A DNA stretch of 64,000 bases from Stomorhina lunata (Eukaryota; Arthropoda; Insecta; Diptera; Rhiniidae). Each line of letters opens with the position of its first letter. The stretch's first letter is position 1. The translations under genes were made by a program, and so were the position numbers. Under the pieces are notes generated by a model. The model was not told the origin of the DNA. It saw only the letters and a program-made list of their open reading frames with translations, and did no database searches. Of this stretch, positions 1 through 11,631 are shown piece by piece. The stretch is taken from assembly GCA_933228675.1 (NCBI GenBank), contig OW121741.1, positions 58,492,651 through 58,556,650 on the forward strand, in the 5' to 3' direction.

Positions 1-41
1 TGCTTCAAATATTCTTAAAAATTTATTTTGCCGCCTATGTA
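1..41 (-). pseudogene. jockey-type RT fragment, part beyond the mariner
   Basis: Read on the minus strand, these bases continue the reverse transcriptase found at 1319-1790. Removing bases 42-1318 (the mariner plus one TA) rejoins the two parts in one open frame that reads NIEKI followed by HRRQNKFLRIFEA, a typical jockey-clade sequence just after the RT palm. The fragment runs off the window start, so its full length is unknown. Confidence 0.7.
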
Positions 42-1316
42 TCGGGTGTTTTTTATTGAGGTATAGAATTTTAAGTTGGCATCACTTTTTTAACTGGCGG
101 CCATTTTGTCAGCTGTCAAGTGATGAATATTTAGTTTGGTTTGCCATTTCATCATGAACAGGTTGACAAAAGAACAACGCTTGCAAATCGTGCAAATTTA
201 TTTCGAAAATAATGGTTCAGTTCGCGAAGTTTACCGCAAGCTCCGTCCATTTTATGGTCGACATAATCGTCCATCAGAGCAATTAATTCGGTTAACCATG
301 GATCGTTTTCGCACTACGTTTACTTTATGTGATAATACGCATCCGCAGCGACGTCGAACAATGCGCACCGAAGAAACAATTGCCGCTGTAGAGCAAAGTG
401 TTGAAGAGGACCAGCAATTGGAGCTTGTCCATCAACTTTATGGAAGATTTTGCGCAAAGATCTTGGCTTGCGACCTCACAAGATCCAGCTTGTGCAAGAA
501 TTAAAGCCGCGAGGCCATGCAATGCGTCGTGATTTTGGTGTATTGGCCGAAAATGAGATTGATCTTGATGCTGATTTTCATCGCAAAATTTTGCTCAGTG
601 ATGAGGCTCATTTTTGGTTGAATGGCTACGTCAACAAGCAAAATTGCCGCATTTGGAGTAAAGAGAATCCACATGAGACCCTTGAGACGCCATTACATCC
701 ACAAAAACTGACTGTTTGGTGTGCTCTATGGGCTGGTGGAGTCATTGGGCCATACTTCTTCCGAAATAATGCTGTAGAGTCAGTTACCATAAATGGAGAC
801 CGGTATAGAGCCATGATAACCGACTATTTTGTTCCCCAATTGGATGGCATGAATGTGGATGAGTTGTGGTTCAACAAGACGGCGCTACATGCCACACAGC
901 GCACGTCACAATTGATTTATTGAAGGAAACATTCGATGAGCGCATAATTTCGCGGAATGGACCTGTCAATTGGCCACCAAGATCGTGCCATTTGACACCA
1001 CTGGATTATTTTCTTTGGGGATATGTGAAGTCGCTCGTCTACGCCAAAAAACCAGAAACGTTAGGGGACTTGGAAGCCAACATTCGTGGCGTTATTGACA
1101 ACATACGGCCCCATATGCTCGAAAAAGTAGTTGAAAATTGGACCTGTAGAATTGGCTTTATTCGAGCCAGCCGCGGGGGCCACATGCCCGAAATCAGATT
1201 TAAACATTAATGGCATAAAATTATCCTTCCAATAAAGCCAAATTGATGGACATTAAAACGATTTTCTTGTGTTTTATTTCAATTCGAAGTTCTATACCTC
1301 TAAAAAAAACACCCTT
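42..1316 (+). mobile_element. mariner-like element (DD41D type) with TA target duplication
   Basis: The 1275-bp element has imperfect terminal inverted repeats. Both ends contain GGGTGTTTTTT followed by GAGGTATAGAA, with a few mismatches between the ends. TA dinucleotides at 40-41 and 1317-1318 flank it, as expected for Tc1/mariner. The length fits a mariner carrying one transposase gene. It sits inside a jockey-type RT fragment. Confidence 0.85.
154..1210 (+). pseudogene. mariner transposase, frameshifted
   Basis: The likely start is the ATG at 154 (MNRLTKEQRLQIV), giving an N-terminal helix-turn-helix region. The DDE-type catalytic core follows. The first Asp is in LSDEAHF (codon 600-602), the second in QQDGATCHTA (878-880) and the third in LDYFLWG (1004-1006). 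Exactly 41 residues separate the last two, the DD41D spacing known from rosa-type mariners. The reading frame changes twice, once between about 408 and 450 and once near 865-880. The gene therefore cannot make a full transposase, although all three acidic residues survive. In life such an enzyme excises and reinserts the element at TA sites in the nucleus. Confidence 0.85.
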
Positions 1317-1318
1317 TA

Positions 1319-1790
1319 TTTTCTCAATATTTGACTCTAAGGCAGTGCCCCACAATTGAATTCCGTGACATCATATTGGTTTAATAATGGAGTTATATAG
1401 AAGAATTTTTACTAATTAGCCAGTTAAGTTGGGCTGACTTTAGTTAATTTTGGGTCAATTTGGCATCTATGTGACTCTTCCACGTAAGCCGTCGATCCAA
1501 GTGAATACCCAGGTATTTCACTTCTGATTGTTGGGCGATAGATTTTCTTTTAATTTTAACTGGATGGCACGAGTCTCTACGCAATGTAAAGGTGATATGA
1601 ATGCATTTTTGTTCATTCACTTTTATTTCATTGATTTAGCCATTTTTCTATTTGAAATATGTGGTTCTATAAATTTCTAGATGCTTCAACTGGGTTTTCA
1701 TTAATACTTAGAATGGCAGTATCATCTGTAAATGTGAACGTGTTTGTATATATGGGCAAAAATCAAACAGTTTTTATTCCTTTGAAACCG
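1319..1790 (-). pseudogene. jockey-type non-LTR reverse transcriptase fragment
   Basis: Minus-strand translation gives, in order, a palm motif FTDDTAIL (1721-1732; normally FADD), a CIHITFTLRRDSCHPV stretch, KYLGIHLDRRLTWKSHID and LLYNSIIKPI. These are the conserved C-terminal RT segments of jockey-clade elements, which copy their RNA at the target site. In-frame stops and at least one frame change show decay. No EN domain or 3' tail is present, so this is an internal scrap. It is split by the mariner at 42-1316. Confidence 0.75.
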
Positions 1791-3270
1791 ACTTTCAACT
1801 CCAATAATAGGAGTTCGGAAAATCTAATTACAGATCTCAAATTAGCAAAAACTTCTGTATACTGAACACAATATCTTAGTTGCGCAAATTTGCGCTTCTA
1901 AGTGTAATTGGCATGAAAATTAAAAAAACGTTAAAAAATCGATTGAAGCATTCAAGTTTTTCTTCATATTTCGTCTTTTTCTGCATTTGTTTTAACATTT
2001 GGACCATAGTCGTTGTTCTACGAAATAGACACCACACTTAGGGGATAAATCCACTTCCCTCTAAATTTTAATTTTGTCACTTCTAATACTACTTAATGGC
2101 TGCCAAAATTTGAAGCTCGTTTTCGCCACTTTTTAATTTTTATCGCATATTTTTTGGCCGCCTCAAAGAGTTTTAAAAAAATAGATAACGATTTGTAGAT
2201 CTTTCAATTTAGCATCGTTTGATATATATCTCGTTAATGTGCTCTATATAGGTATAATATACGACAGGTGTAAATGAGGAGTTTTTGAGCGTAATTTTTT
2301 CAAAATACCGGTTTTTCGTGAAGCACACTCGCAAATATGAATGAAAATTTCCAAACTACCGCGTAAACCAAGTTTTTTGCCATTTAGCTCCTAAAAGCAA
2401 AAGCGCACCAAAAAATCATTGTTTGCTAAAATTTTATGAAGATTTTGAAAATCGTGCAAAAAAGTACATATTGGTTTAAATGGTTTTAGAATGCAAGCTA
2501 AAACAAAATCATATAAGTCATGAAAGATGTCATTTATAACCGATTTGCATCAAAAGTTTGTCAAAAATCTCTATATTAATTGAGAACGCGAAGGTTTTAT
2601 CTGAAAACATTTCAATGAAGCACATCGCGAATTGAGCTCAAAATTCATCAGAAATGGTCTTAAAACTATTCTTTAATAAAGCTTTACCTTAGATTTGAAG
2701 CGCACCAAAAAATTATAAGGATTAACAATTTTATGAACCAAATAAGAATTTTATATCTTAGAAAGATATCCTATTAAAACTTATATTTAAATAAAAAATT
2801 CTTTTAAATTAAATTTGTCCATAAGTCAACGCAGCTGAATCTCACTAAGACTCACATTTTGTAAAATTTTGCGAAAATTGCGGTTAAAAAAATTTTTTTG
2901 TTTTTTACTTGCATAATTGCATTATTTCTTCGTGTTAAGGCATATATAAGCTACCATAATGCCATGAAACGACAGAACACATGAAAATATATAAATTGAG
3001 TCAAAATTAACATAAAACTAATAAAAATCAAATAGTTTTTAATTTTTTTTTAGAAATTTTTGTTGTAACCGTCATAACTTCTGCGCGCATCGCGTTAAAT
3101 CATTAACGCGAACGGATTTTACATTCCCTAAGCTCTCTTAATATAACCCCAAAACAAATTTAGTGTGCTATCAAAAAATTGTTGTAATTTTTTTATTTCC
3201 GAAAATTAAAACTATTTGATTTTTGTCCATATATTTGTAGGCATATCAGAGGTGTATATAATAACAATTG
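1791..3270. other. AT-rich non-coding stretch, no gene seen
   Basis: About 1.5 kb without a convincing coding region, splice pattern or terminal repeats. A phrase beginning GCGCACCAAAAAAT occurs near 2405 and again near 2700, suggesting an old internal duplication. The base composition resembles the other interspersed non-coding sequence here. I cannot assign it to a family. Confidence 0.4.
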
Positions 3271-4983
3271 AGAGTGGTATATTCGGCTTTGCCGAATCTT
3301 GGATACCCTTCACCAATGCTGTTCCAAAAGTGAAGTACAAAATCGTAAGAATATATTGATAATTATATAGTTTCTGATTACTGACTTAGTTGAGCTCCAG
3401 CTAAATGCTTGATATCTATATTAATTTTCTTTAGTTCATACTTAATATAATTCCTAGCAATATTTGGTTATACTAGTATTATATGCGAAGAGTCTTTAAA
3501 ATTAAGAGTCGCAAACGAAAAGCTTTTCGGTGGCGTCATCATCTAGAATAGTTATGGACCCAAAGGTTAGCTTGGGCAGGTGGCTAATGTCTAGGGCAGC
3601 GTCACTTGGATTCTAAAGTGGTCCCTTTGTGAAAGATAATGATTACTAGACTACACGTAGAGAATGCTTATTTAAGCCAGCCAGTAGCTTCGAAATAAAA
3701 TAGACACATATTTTACGAACATTTAATAAAGTTCGATAGACCAGATAAACCATGCAGAAAAGATGCTTCAAAATGTAGATGCCCTTAGATTTGCAAAAGC
3801 ACATCGATTTGATGAAGATTAAGTATTCTGGCATGCAACCCAAAAACGCAGTGCCCAGTGAGGGTTGTGTACTTTTATTCGTACGAATTATCCAACTTGT
3901 AAAAGTTCTTAATTAGTTATGTAAAACTCTGAAGTTATCGGACTGATTTAGGTCAAAGCTTTAACAATGATTGTCAATGTATACCCTCACTCTTAGTTTT
4001 AGATACATACATGAAATATATAGCTTTTGAATGGATGGATATCAGCTTTGTCGGAAAAGTTATTGAAGGTTTACTTATTAATCTGAAGTTAGTTAACTAA
4101 TTAAGATGAATACTTCAACAATAATATTTGGGATGTATTGTTCTTCCGATCTGTCCGATGGATGTTTGGAATGTTTTGCTCTAGTTCTTTGTGGAATTAT
4201 AATGTGATTTAATTTATCAGCATTAAAGTGATCCCCGGTCGGGGTTATATGGGAGATTTCACTAAATGTGAACCGAGCTTGCCCATTTTCAATACCGAAC
4301 TTTTCAAGAGATCAGAAATACTTTTGTCAAATGTTGTCCCTCTAGAAAGTATATTTTAGGCGCTATCGCCCTGACGGTATTGTACAACGTCTTTATATTA
4401 AATGTCATCATCGTATCTATTATAATTTGTCATTTATTAGCTACTAAGAAATTGGCTTAGGCGAAGTTATACGGTAGCAATTGTCAAACGTGAACGGATT
4501 TCTTCAATTGCAATTAAAAAACTTAAATTTTCGTTGATATGTGAGATACATATATACAAATGTAGGTTTTGAACGGATATCATGTACTTAGCTGCATGTT
4601 TGTGCTTCCTAGGAAGATTACCTATAATTTGAGATATAATACATTCTCAAATGTTATAATGTTCAGAATTAAGATAAATGCAGTGTGTCTGTCTGCTAAA
4701 ATCAGATTTGTGGATCTCCTGGAAGGTATACCCATAATATGCATTTTACGCAAAATTTTAGGATATCGTCCGACCCTGAATTTCATCATTGTCGATCAAA
4801 ACACCTGAAATATCGCTTAAACACTTAATTATATCTACCACAAATTACCGAATGCATCAGAATTTAGGTAATCCCCTGCGAAGTACGCTATTAAATTTCA
4901 TAAAAAAAACACCTGAGATATCGACAAAACAGGAGCTCCAAAACCTTGACTACAACTGAAACAAGTAAGAGTGGTATATTCGA
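3271..4983 (-). repeat. Dispersed non-coding repeat, copy A
   Basis: The body at roughly 4200-4980 is an inverted, diverged copy of 6420-7380, and 3865-4155 matches the reverse complement of 13960-14290. It begins with AGAGTGGTATATTCG and an ATTCGGC-TTT-GCCGAAT palindrome (3281-3297). Another AAGTAAGAGTGGTATATTCG end lies at 4964-4983, directly against a BEL-like LTR. No coding capacity is seen. A LOA 3' fragment interrupts it. Confidence 0.65.
3560..3870 (-). pseudogene. 5'-truncated LOA element 3' end fragment
   Basis: The segment aligns with the 3' end of the LOA element at 28015-28370. Both have GTTAGCTTRGGCAGG near the left edge, GCGTCACTTGG, and on the minus strand a peptide starting MGCMPE. 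It contains only the C-terminal tail of ORF2 plus the 3' untranslated region. 5' truncation is the usual product of target-primed reverse transcription. The ends are approximate because I could not find a clear target duplication. Confidence 0.6.
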
Positions 4984-5336
4984 TGTTTGCGTGGAAATAT
5001 AAATTAATCAAAAATAAAAACACAATTAGAAGTAAGTTTTTTATAAAGATATAAATCTTCAATTTTATTTAATTACCTTTGATATAATAATTGAAATATA
5101 AAAGGCTTTATATTTTGGCTGCGAGATGTGGCGGTAATGGCGGTCACTCAACAAGTAATTAAAAAATAGTTGAAGACAACTATAACTAATAAAAAACCGT
5201 TAGATTACTCGTTAGAACTTAAGTCTTCCCATCAAAACACCCAAAGGTGATAAAAGAGGGTAGTACATTTAAGCCCTAAGGAGGAAATACACCTAACGAA
5301 ACAAATAAATGTAATTTATTAAATTGGACTTAAACA
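4984..5336 (-). repeat. 3' LTR of the truncated BEL-like element
   Basis: The 353-bp LTR reads TGTTTAAG...GCAAACA on the minus strand. It shares the start TGTTTAAG, the phrases GGGTG, TCTAACGAGTAA and ATCAAAGGTAA, and the AC-rich end with the LTRs at 18185 and 26312. This marks a related but separate subfamily. The polypurine tract lies directly upstream (plus-strand 5337-5352). Confidence 0.75.
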
Positions 5337-5445
5337 TTGCCGCCCACCTTGCAACGTAGTGTAAGCGATATAATATATAAGCATATTTACAAAAAATTGC
5401 TTTATTTAAATGAAACTTAACAGATTTAAATAAAGTCGTCGACGA

Positions 5446-5562
5446 TGTGGTTTTTGACAGGCCTACTAACTGACCCTTGCGGGAATGAACAGGGTTTTTG
5501 ACAGACCCATAAACTGAACCTTGCGGGAATGAACATGGTTTTGACAGACCCATAAACTGATT
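5446..5562 (-). repeat. Short tandem repeat next to the polypurine tract
   Basis: About 2.4 copies of a unit near 48 bp, each carrying TTTTGACAG and CTTGCGGGAATGAACA. A different tandem repeat (44-bp period, 25925-26141) sits at the same place in the complete BEL element, between the third ORF and the polypurine tract. The positions agree although the repeat sequences do not. Confidence 0.7.
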
Positions 5563-5674
5563 TCAAACAATCTTAACAATCTAATAAAGATAGATAAAAG
5601 TTAATTGTTAAGGAATTGTACATGTATATTTTAGAGAAAAAAAAAAGAATTTATATAAAAAAAATTATTATTAA

Positions 5675-6303
5675 TTAAATAGGCGAAGTCCCCGAATATA
5701 TATCCCATCCAAATATCGTGTATTGAGCCAACGGAATCCCCGGACTCGAATACATCTTCACCTTCAAAACTCGCGAGCTGACCTCAGGTCCAAACACTAG
5801 GGCTACTTGAGCGGACCTGTAAAATGTAGGATCAGCTAGCGGAAAGCCCTCGAATGAATCGCGAACAACTTCCGGTACGTCCTCCACTGGCGTTTTTATG
5901 CGGTTCATTTTCAGAACCTTAGCTGACAACGTTGCTGTTGATCATATATAGACCAAACGGTCAACCGACAATAAGCTTCGTTGTCCACTCGCGTAATTGG
6001 TAACCGAGTGTGTCGAATAAGCTCTTCACTGACGTAGCTGTGGCTGCAACATAAGTCCAGCACAGCTCGAACGTCAACGTCAACATACTGGTTACCAAAC
6101 TGCATTTTTACGACCGGTGCATGGCGTACCGAAAGTCTAACCGAAGACGAGCTCGGACACGAAGCAGACTTTTTATTTTTGTTGTTGCGGCTTTTAGTCT
6201 GCGGTTCGGTTTTTTGTGGTGAAGCGTGTAACACCGTATGATGCTCACCTTGGCACTTCCGGCATTTAGCAAGGCTTGGGCAGTCTTTTACGGGGTGATT
6301 TCC
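5675..6303 (-). pseudogene. Relative of the BEL third ORF (zinc knuckle plus protease-like domain)
   Basis: The N-terminal part shows a CCHC-like knuckle (DCPSLAKCRKCQGEHH). A basic, serine-rich linker follows, then a retropepsin-like segment with AVLDLCCSHSYVSEELI, and the end is PLAQYTIFGW. The order of motifs matches the intact protein at 24688-25833, but the identity is moderate. The frame changes near 5920-5930, so the copy is broken. In both proteins the Asp-Ser/Thr-Gly expected of an active retroviral-type protease is Asp-Leu-Cys-Cys. No catalytic role can be claimed. Confidence 0.7.
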
Positions 6304-7767
6304 TAAAATATGATATATATACCTTTCATAAACTATACAAATCTGATCGTGAATACCATTAAAATTGTACGGATCGACTCAGAATCGGCAGGAGAATCGA
6401 TTTAGCGTCCATCTGTCTGTCCGTCCGTCTATTGAAATCAAGTTTTTGGAGCTCCTGTTTTGTCGATATCTCAGAAGTTTATTTTGATTAAATTTAATAG
6501 CGATCTTCGCGGGGGGATTACTATATTCTGATGCATTCGGTAATTTGTGGTAGATATAATTTAGTGTTTAAGCGATATTTCAGGGTTTTTTGATCGACAA
6601 TGATGAGATTCATGTTGGGATGATATCCTAAAATTTTAGGACACAGACACACTGCATTTATCTTAATTTTTTGTCTGGCTTTTGAACATTATGATAATTA
6701 TGGTAATCTTCCTAGGAAGTACATAAAATGCAGCTAAGTATATGATATGCGTAATCTACATCAACGAAAATCTAAATTTTGGGATTGCAATTGGGAGAAA
6801 TCCGTTCTCTTTTGACAATAGCTATTGTTCAACTTTGCCTAAGGCAATCTTTTATTTTCTAATAAATTATAATAGATCCGATGATGAAAATTAGTATGAA
6901 GACGTTGTACATATTCGTTATTTAGCATTTGAAGTATCATGGAATTCGGTTCACATTTAGTCATAATAATAATAATAATTTCCACGACAACATTCCAATT
7001 TTAACAAGTGGTACTTCTCTCATTTAGTCATACCTCCTATATTAACCTCTTAATGGCATAAATTCCATCTAAAAGCCACCGAAATAGCTTTGACCAAATT
7101 TAGCACAAGAACACCATTATGTGAATACCAGCCAGTGTGAAAAATTTTGTCACAATCGGTCACCATTTGACTATAGTTCTTTCTGTTCGTCTTTCCGTCA
7201 GAGGAGAGGAGCCCTTAAAAAAACTTTCTCGAGTGACAACATTTTACAAAAGTATTTCTGATCTCTTGAAAAAGGTCGGCATTGAAAATGGGCAAACTCG
7301 GTTCACATTTAGTAAAAGCTTCCATATGACCCCGACTGGGAATGACTTTAATGCTAATAAATTAAATCACATTACAACAGTACAGAGAACCAGAGCGAAA
7401 CTTTCCCATCAGCTAATTCCTATTCAATTGATATCCGTTTTTGCTTGATGTTGACTTATAGTTACTAGCTCGAAAACCTTGAAATACCACAATTCCATAA
7501 TATATCTTATATAGCATTTAAATTTTGCAATAATTGGTCCACATTTGATCAAAACTCTCACACAATCCAAATTAAATGATTAAGCACAACGAAAAGTATT
7601 TAAATGCTTATAAATGTAAATTTTGTGCAAAGTAATTGTATATATCAGATTATTGTAAATCTTCCCTCAAAGCACGCTATTTTATCTTCAAGACCCAAAA
7701 AATTAGAAGTGATTTGGCCCTAAAATCGGTTAAAAATCTTTATTTTTACTAGGACCCTGTGCACATC
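6304..7767 (+). repeat. Dispersed non-coding repeat, copy B, left part
   Basis: Homologous in inverted orientation to 4200-4980, including GGAGCTCCTGTTTTGTCGAT, AATCTTCCTAGGAAGTA and ATTGAAAATGGGCAAACTCG. It includes a CTGTCTGTCCGTCCGTC phrase. The LOA element at 7781-13894 interrupts it and the rest follows at 13908. No convincing coding region is present. Confidence 0.6.
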
Positions 7768-7993
7768 GGAAGAACATGTTTAGGTTAGGTTAGGTTGAAA
7801 AGGTGATGTCAGGGAAGTGGCATCTTCACTCGGTCCATTGTGATCCTTTCTGAAATTAAAAGAAATGATAGCGGAAAAAGAAAGAGGGAAAAGAGTGAAG
7901 AGAGAGGAGTTCTGAATAGTGTTAGGAGATGGAGAATAGAGTGAGGAAGAGAAGTGCTGTCAAGGAACACTAATTGTAGGGAAAGAGACCCTT

Positions 7994-10900
7994 TTATCTA
8001 AGCCAACTGAGTCCGAGTATGAACCTGACAACGTCAGTCAGCTCGCACTGCTGTATGTCGCCCAGTTCATCAAGAAATCGGTTTCCTAGAAATTTAAGTC
8101 TCTTGTTTTGAAGCATAGGACAGTGGCAGAGGATATGCTCAACCGTTTCGGATGAATCCGCGTCCGAGCATAGTCTGCAAATGTACTGAATTGCTCCAAC
8201 CCATCTGCTTAGCCTGGAGTTCAGGGCACAGTGGCCAGTTAGAAAACCTACACATTTCCTGAGACTGGTTCTGCTAAGACCTAGCAGTAGCTTGGTCTTG
8301 CGTATATCCAAGTCGGGCCATAAGGTCCTACATATCGTGCAAGTGGCCAAGTTATGCCAGTTCCTAGCTGTTTCCTCACCGATCCAGGACTTGATGCCCA
8401 TAAAAAGGTGACAAATAGGTGGGGCTATCTCTGTCACCGCGGACAACAGTTCCTGACTCGAGCCAAGTCTAGCGACTTCGTCAGCAGTTTCATTGCCTTC
8501 GATATCGCAATGACCAGGAACCCAGCAGAGTCTTGCCCTATAAGTATTAGATAGGCTAATGACAGCTAATCTACAAGACTTTACTAGTTTTGAGGTGATG
8601 CTACATCCTTCTAGGGCTTTGAGGGCAGCCTGACTATCGACGTAGATGGTCACCTCGCTATCTACAGGAATATTATGTGAGATAAGTTCAGTGGCTTTCA
8701 GAATGGCGAAGATTTCCGCCTGAAACACACTGCACTCATCTCTAAGCCTGTAGGATTTCCTAATGTTTTGCTCCTTTAAGAAAACACCAGCCCCAGTGCC
8801 GATTTCCATTTTAGAGCCGTCTGTGAAGATCGAGTTCCCCTCAAAGAGGGATTGACGATTATCCCAGCTGGTTCTATCAGGATTGACGACCTCTGATGCT
8901 GAACTGAACAACAGTTCCTTGACGACGTAATCAGATACAGTTGAACCTGACTCGAAGTGAGGGACGATCATTCGGTTCAGTATGCTAGTGTGTCCTACCT
9001 GCCTGTGCCTAAGTATGCCCGACTCATGTAGCCTCAATAGACATCTAGTTGCTGTTCCCTTTATAAATATATCTAAAGGGAAAAGAGACAGCATCACGTC
9101 TAGGGCCGCCTGAGGAGTGCTCCTTAGGGCACCAGTGATACCTATGCTGCTGCATCTTTGTACAAGAGACTGAGAACGGAGACTTTGTTTACTGCCTGCC
9201 ACCATACTGCGCACCCGTAGGTCAGAACTGGTCTTACAATGGTCGTGTATATCCAGTACACTACCATTGGGCTTAAGCCCCAGCTCTTACCCACAGAATT
9301 CCTACAGGGGTAGTAAGCATTAAGTCCCTTTTTCATTCTCTCAAGCGTGTTTTTCTTCCAAGATAACTTCCTATCCAGAGTGATTCCTAGGAATTTAGCT
9401 TCTAAAGAAAGACCTAACTCTATCCCATTAAGTACTGGAAGTTTGAATTTATCAACCTTGTACCTCCTGGTGAATAGGACTAGCTCTGTCTTTTCAGGGT
9501 TGACCCCCAGTCCTTTGTCACTGGCTCAGGAGGAGAGGTCACCTAGTGCCGATTCCATAATTTCGCTGATTGTATTCAGGTATTTACCTGATACCAGTAT
9601 AACTACATCGTCAGCGTAGGCGACAATCTTCCTGCCTAGTTGATCAAATTTTTTAAGGATGACATTGATCGCCAGTAGCCAAAGTAAAGGGGAGTACCTC
9701 TTGTGACCATTCTACGAGTGTTGCAGTCTCCTATACTGGAGTTGATTATCCTGCTGTTTAGCATGGTTGTTATCCACTCCACCAGAAAACCCTGCACACC
9801 CGCGTCTATGAGTGCTTTCTTAATGGCGTCAGTCGTGATATTGTTGAAAGCTCCCTCGATATCTAAGAAAGCTGCCAGTGTATAATCCTAGAAATCCAGC
9901 CCTTTTTCGATAAAACCAACCACATCATGAAGTGCACTCTCAACAGATTTACCCTTTAGGTAAGCATGTTGAGCGGTACTTATGATGTGTGTTTCTAACG
10001 AGTTCCTAAGATAAAGGTCAATCAGTCGCTCTAGTGTCTTCAGAAGAAAAGACGATAGGCTGATCGGCCTGAAATCTTTTGGTTTTGAGTGACTAGCCTT
10101 CCCTGCCTTTGGTATAAAAATCACCCTAACCTCTCTCCATCCACCTGGAATGAAAACTCCAAGTAGACAGCTAACGAAAATGGAATGAAGAATTAATAGA
10201 CAATAGTCGGAGGAATTTTGGAGCATGGCAGGGATAATGCCATCTGGACCTGCCGATTTGTACGGCATGAACGTGTTCACGGCCCATTTGATTCTCTCCA
10301 TAGTGACAATCCTATCTATCAAACTATTCGGTCCTGCGTCCGATTCTACCAAAATTGGTGTATTCGAGACAGGACTCGAGATCCTGTTACCTGGGAAGTG
10401 AGTGTCAATAAGCAGATCGAGTGTCACCAGGTTCGATTCCGTCCACGAGCCGTCCGACTTCTGGATGAAACTAGGAACCATTGGGTTCCTAAATAACATC
10501 CGTCTAAATCTTGATAGCTCGTTCACTGAATCGATGGACTCGCAGTAGCTTTGCCACGTGGTCCGTTTGGCCCTTCTGAGATCACTCTTATATCTGTTGA
10601 ATGCCTCCTTATACTTGGACCAATCCTCATCCAAGTGAGTGAGTTTGGCCTTATTGAACAACCTCCTGTCTTTAGTTCTGAGATCTTTAAGATCCGTAGA
10701 CCACCATCTAGGTTGTTTGCGTTTACCCGGGAAGGTTAAAGGACAGCTTTCATGGTAGCTGTCCATGTAACTTTTGCTGAGTACTGACACCAGGGCATTG
10801 CATTCCTCCTGAGTGTAAACACCCAGGGGATACTCTCTGTCCTGGTATCAAGGAGCCTGCTAAAGTTTACCCAGTTTGTTTTCCTGGGATTCCTAAAGGG

Positions 10901-11631
10901 TTCTCTTTTAACCTTATTGAAATTCACAGTAAAGGAAATCAAGCAATGAAGAAGGAGCATTCGCTTGATACCCTCCACTTCTCAATGAGGTTATCCCTAC
11001 TATTAGTCAGCGTTAAGTCTATCACTTCTTCTCTATCTTTCACCCTAAAAGTTGGCATATTGCCCGTATTACAGATAAAAAGATTGTTTGTAGTGATAAA
11101 ATCAAAAACTGACTCACCTCTTACATTTACATTACTGCTACCCCATTTCTAATGATGTGCGTTGGCGTCGCAACCCAGGACTAAGGGTGTTTTTTTGTCC
11201 ATGGACTCCACCAGATGGCGGACATCACTACCCGGCGGATCTTCTGCCTCGTACGGTAGGTATGCAGAAGCCAATGCGAAGATTACCTTCCCTTTGACTT
11301 CCTTTGCGACAACTGTGAGATCGCCATTGCTGTAGGAATTAAAGAATTGTAAATTAAGTTCACTTTTAGCTAAAATGCATGTTCTTACCTTGTCGCCCGT
11401 ACTTGGTGTGTATAAATTGTAGCCTGTGACCTTTAGTCCGCATACCTTGTTTCCGCGGATCCAAGGCTCCTGGACTAAGGCCACATCTACATTAAAATCG
11501 ACAAGAAGTCTTGTCGTTTCGGCTGAAGCTGCTTCACAGTGGTGTAGATTCAACTGCACCACCAGCAGCTTCTTTGGTTCCCCCCTGTTTAGAATATCTA
11601 AACTTGACGGCACCAATACCGAATTTGACAA
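7994..11631 (-). pseudogene. LOA ORF2: endonuclease, RT, RNase H; broken
   Basis: ORF2 starts at MSNSVLVPSS (11631), overlapping ORF1 by about 98 bases. An apurinic-type endonuclease comes first (VVQLNLHHCEA, VQEPWIRG, LGCDANAHH). RT follows with YADD at 9607-9618, then RNase H (IFTDGSKMEIG, YVDSQAALKAL, WVPGHCDIEGNETAD) and a Cys/His tail (CRLCSDADSSETVEHILCHC). This enzyme would nick the target and copy the element RNA in the nucleus. It is disabled by stops at 11149-11151, 9888-9890 and about 9526-9528, by several frame changes (near 9200 and 9340 and in the 10740-10790 region), and by a small deletion just before the palm near 9690. An RNase H domain together with this ORF1 type supports the LOA clade. 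Confidence 0.85.

Larger units (their letters stand above)
4984..6303 (-). mobile_element. 5'-truncated BEL/Pao-like LTR element
   Basis: On the minus strand this holds, in order, a pseudogene related to the third ORF of the BEL element at 18185-26599, a short tandem repeat, a polypurine tract with the same GCAAGGTGGGCGGCAA context, and a TG...CA LTR. The order and the junction bases match the complete element, but the LTR sequence is diverged. Everything upstream of the zinc-knuckle region is missing and is replaced by a dispersed repeat. Confidence 0.75.

Noticed and set aside
4569..4808. 79-codon ORF in copy A
   Set aside because: It lies in a non-coding dispersed repeat; the inverted copy near 6600-6800 does not keep the frame.
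5293..5553. Minus-strand ORF of 86 codons
   Set aside because: It reads through the short tandem repeat and the LTR; the peptide repeats with the DNA.
7779..7793. TTAGG repeats as a telomere remnant
   Set aside because: Only three units, exactly at the 3' end of a LOA element and next to its target duplication, so they are the element tail.
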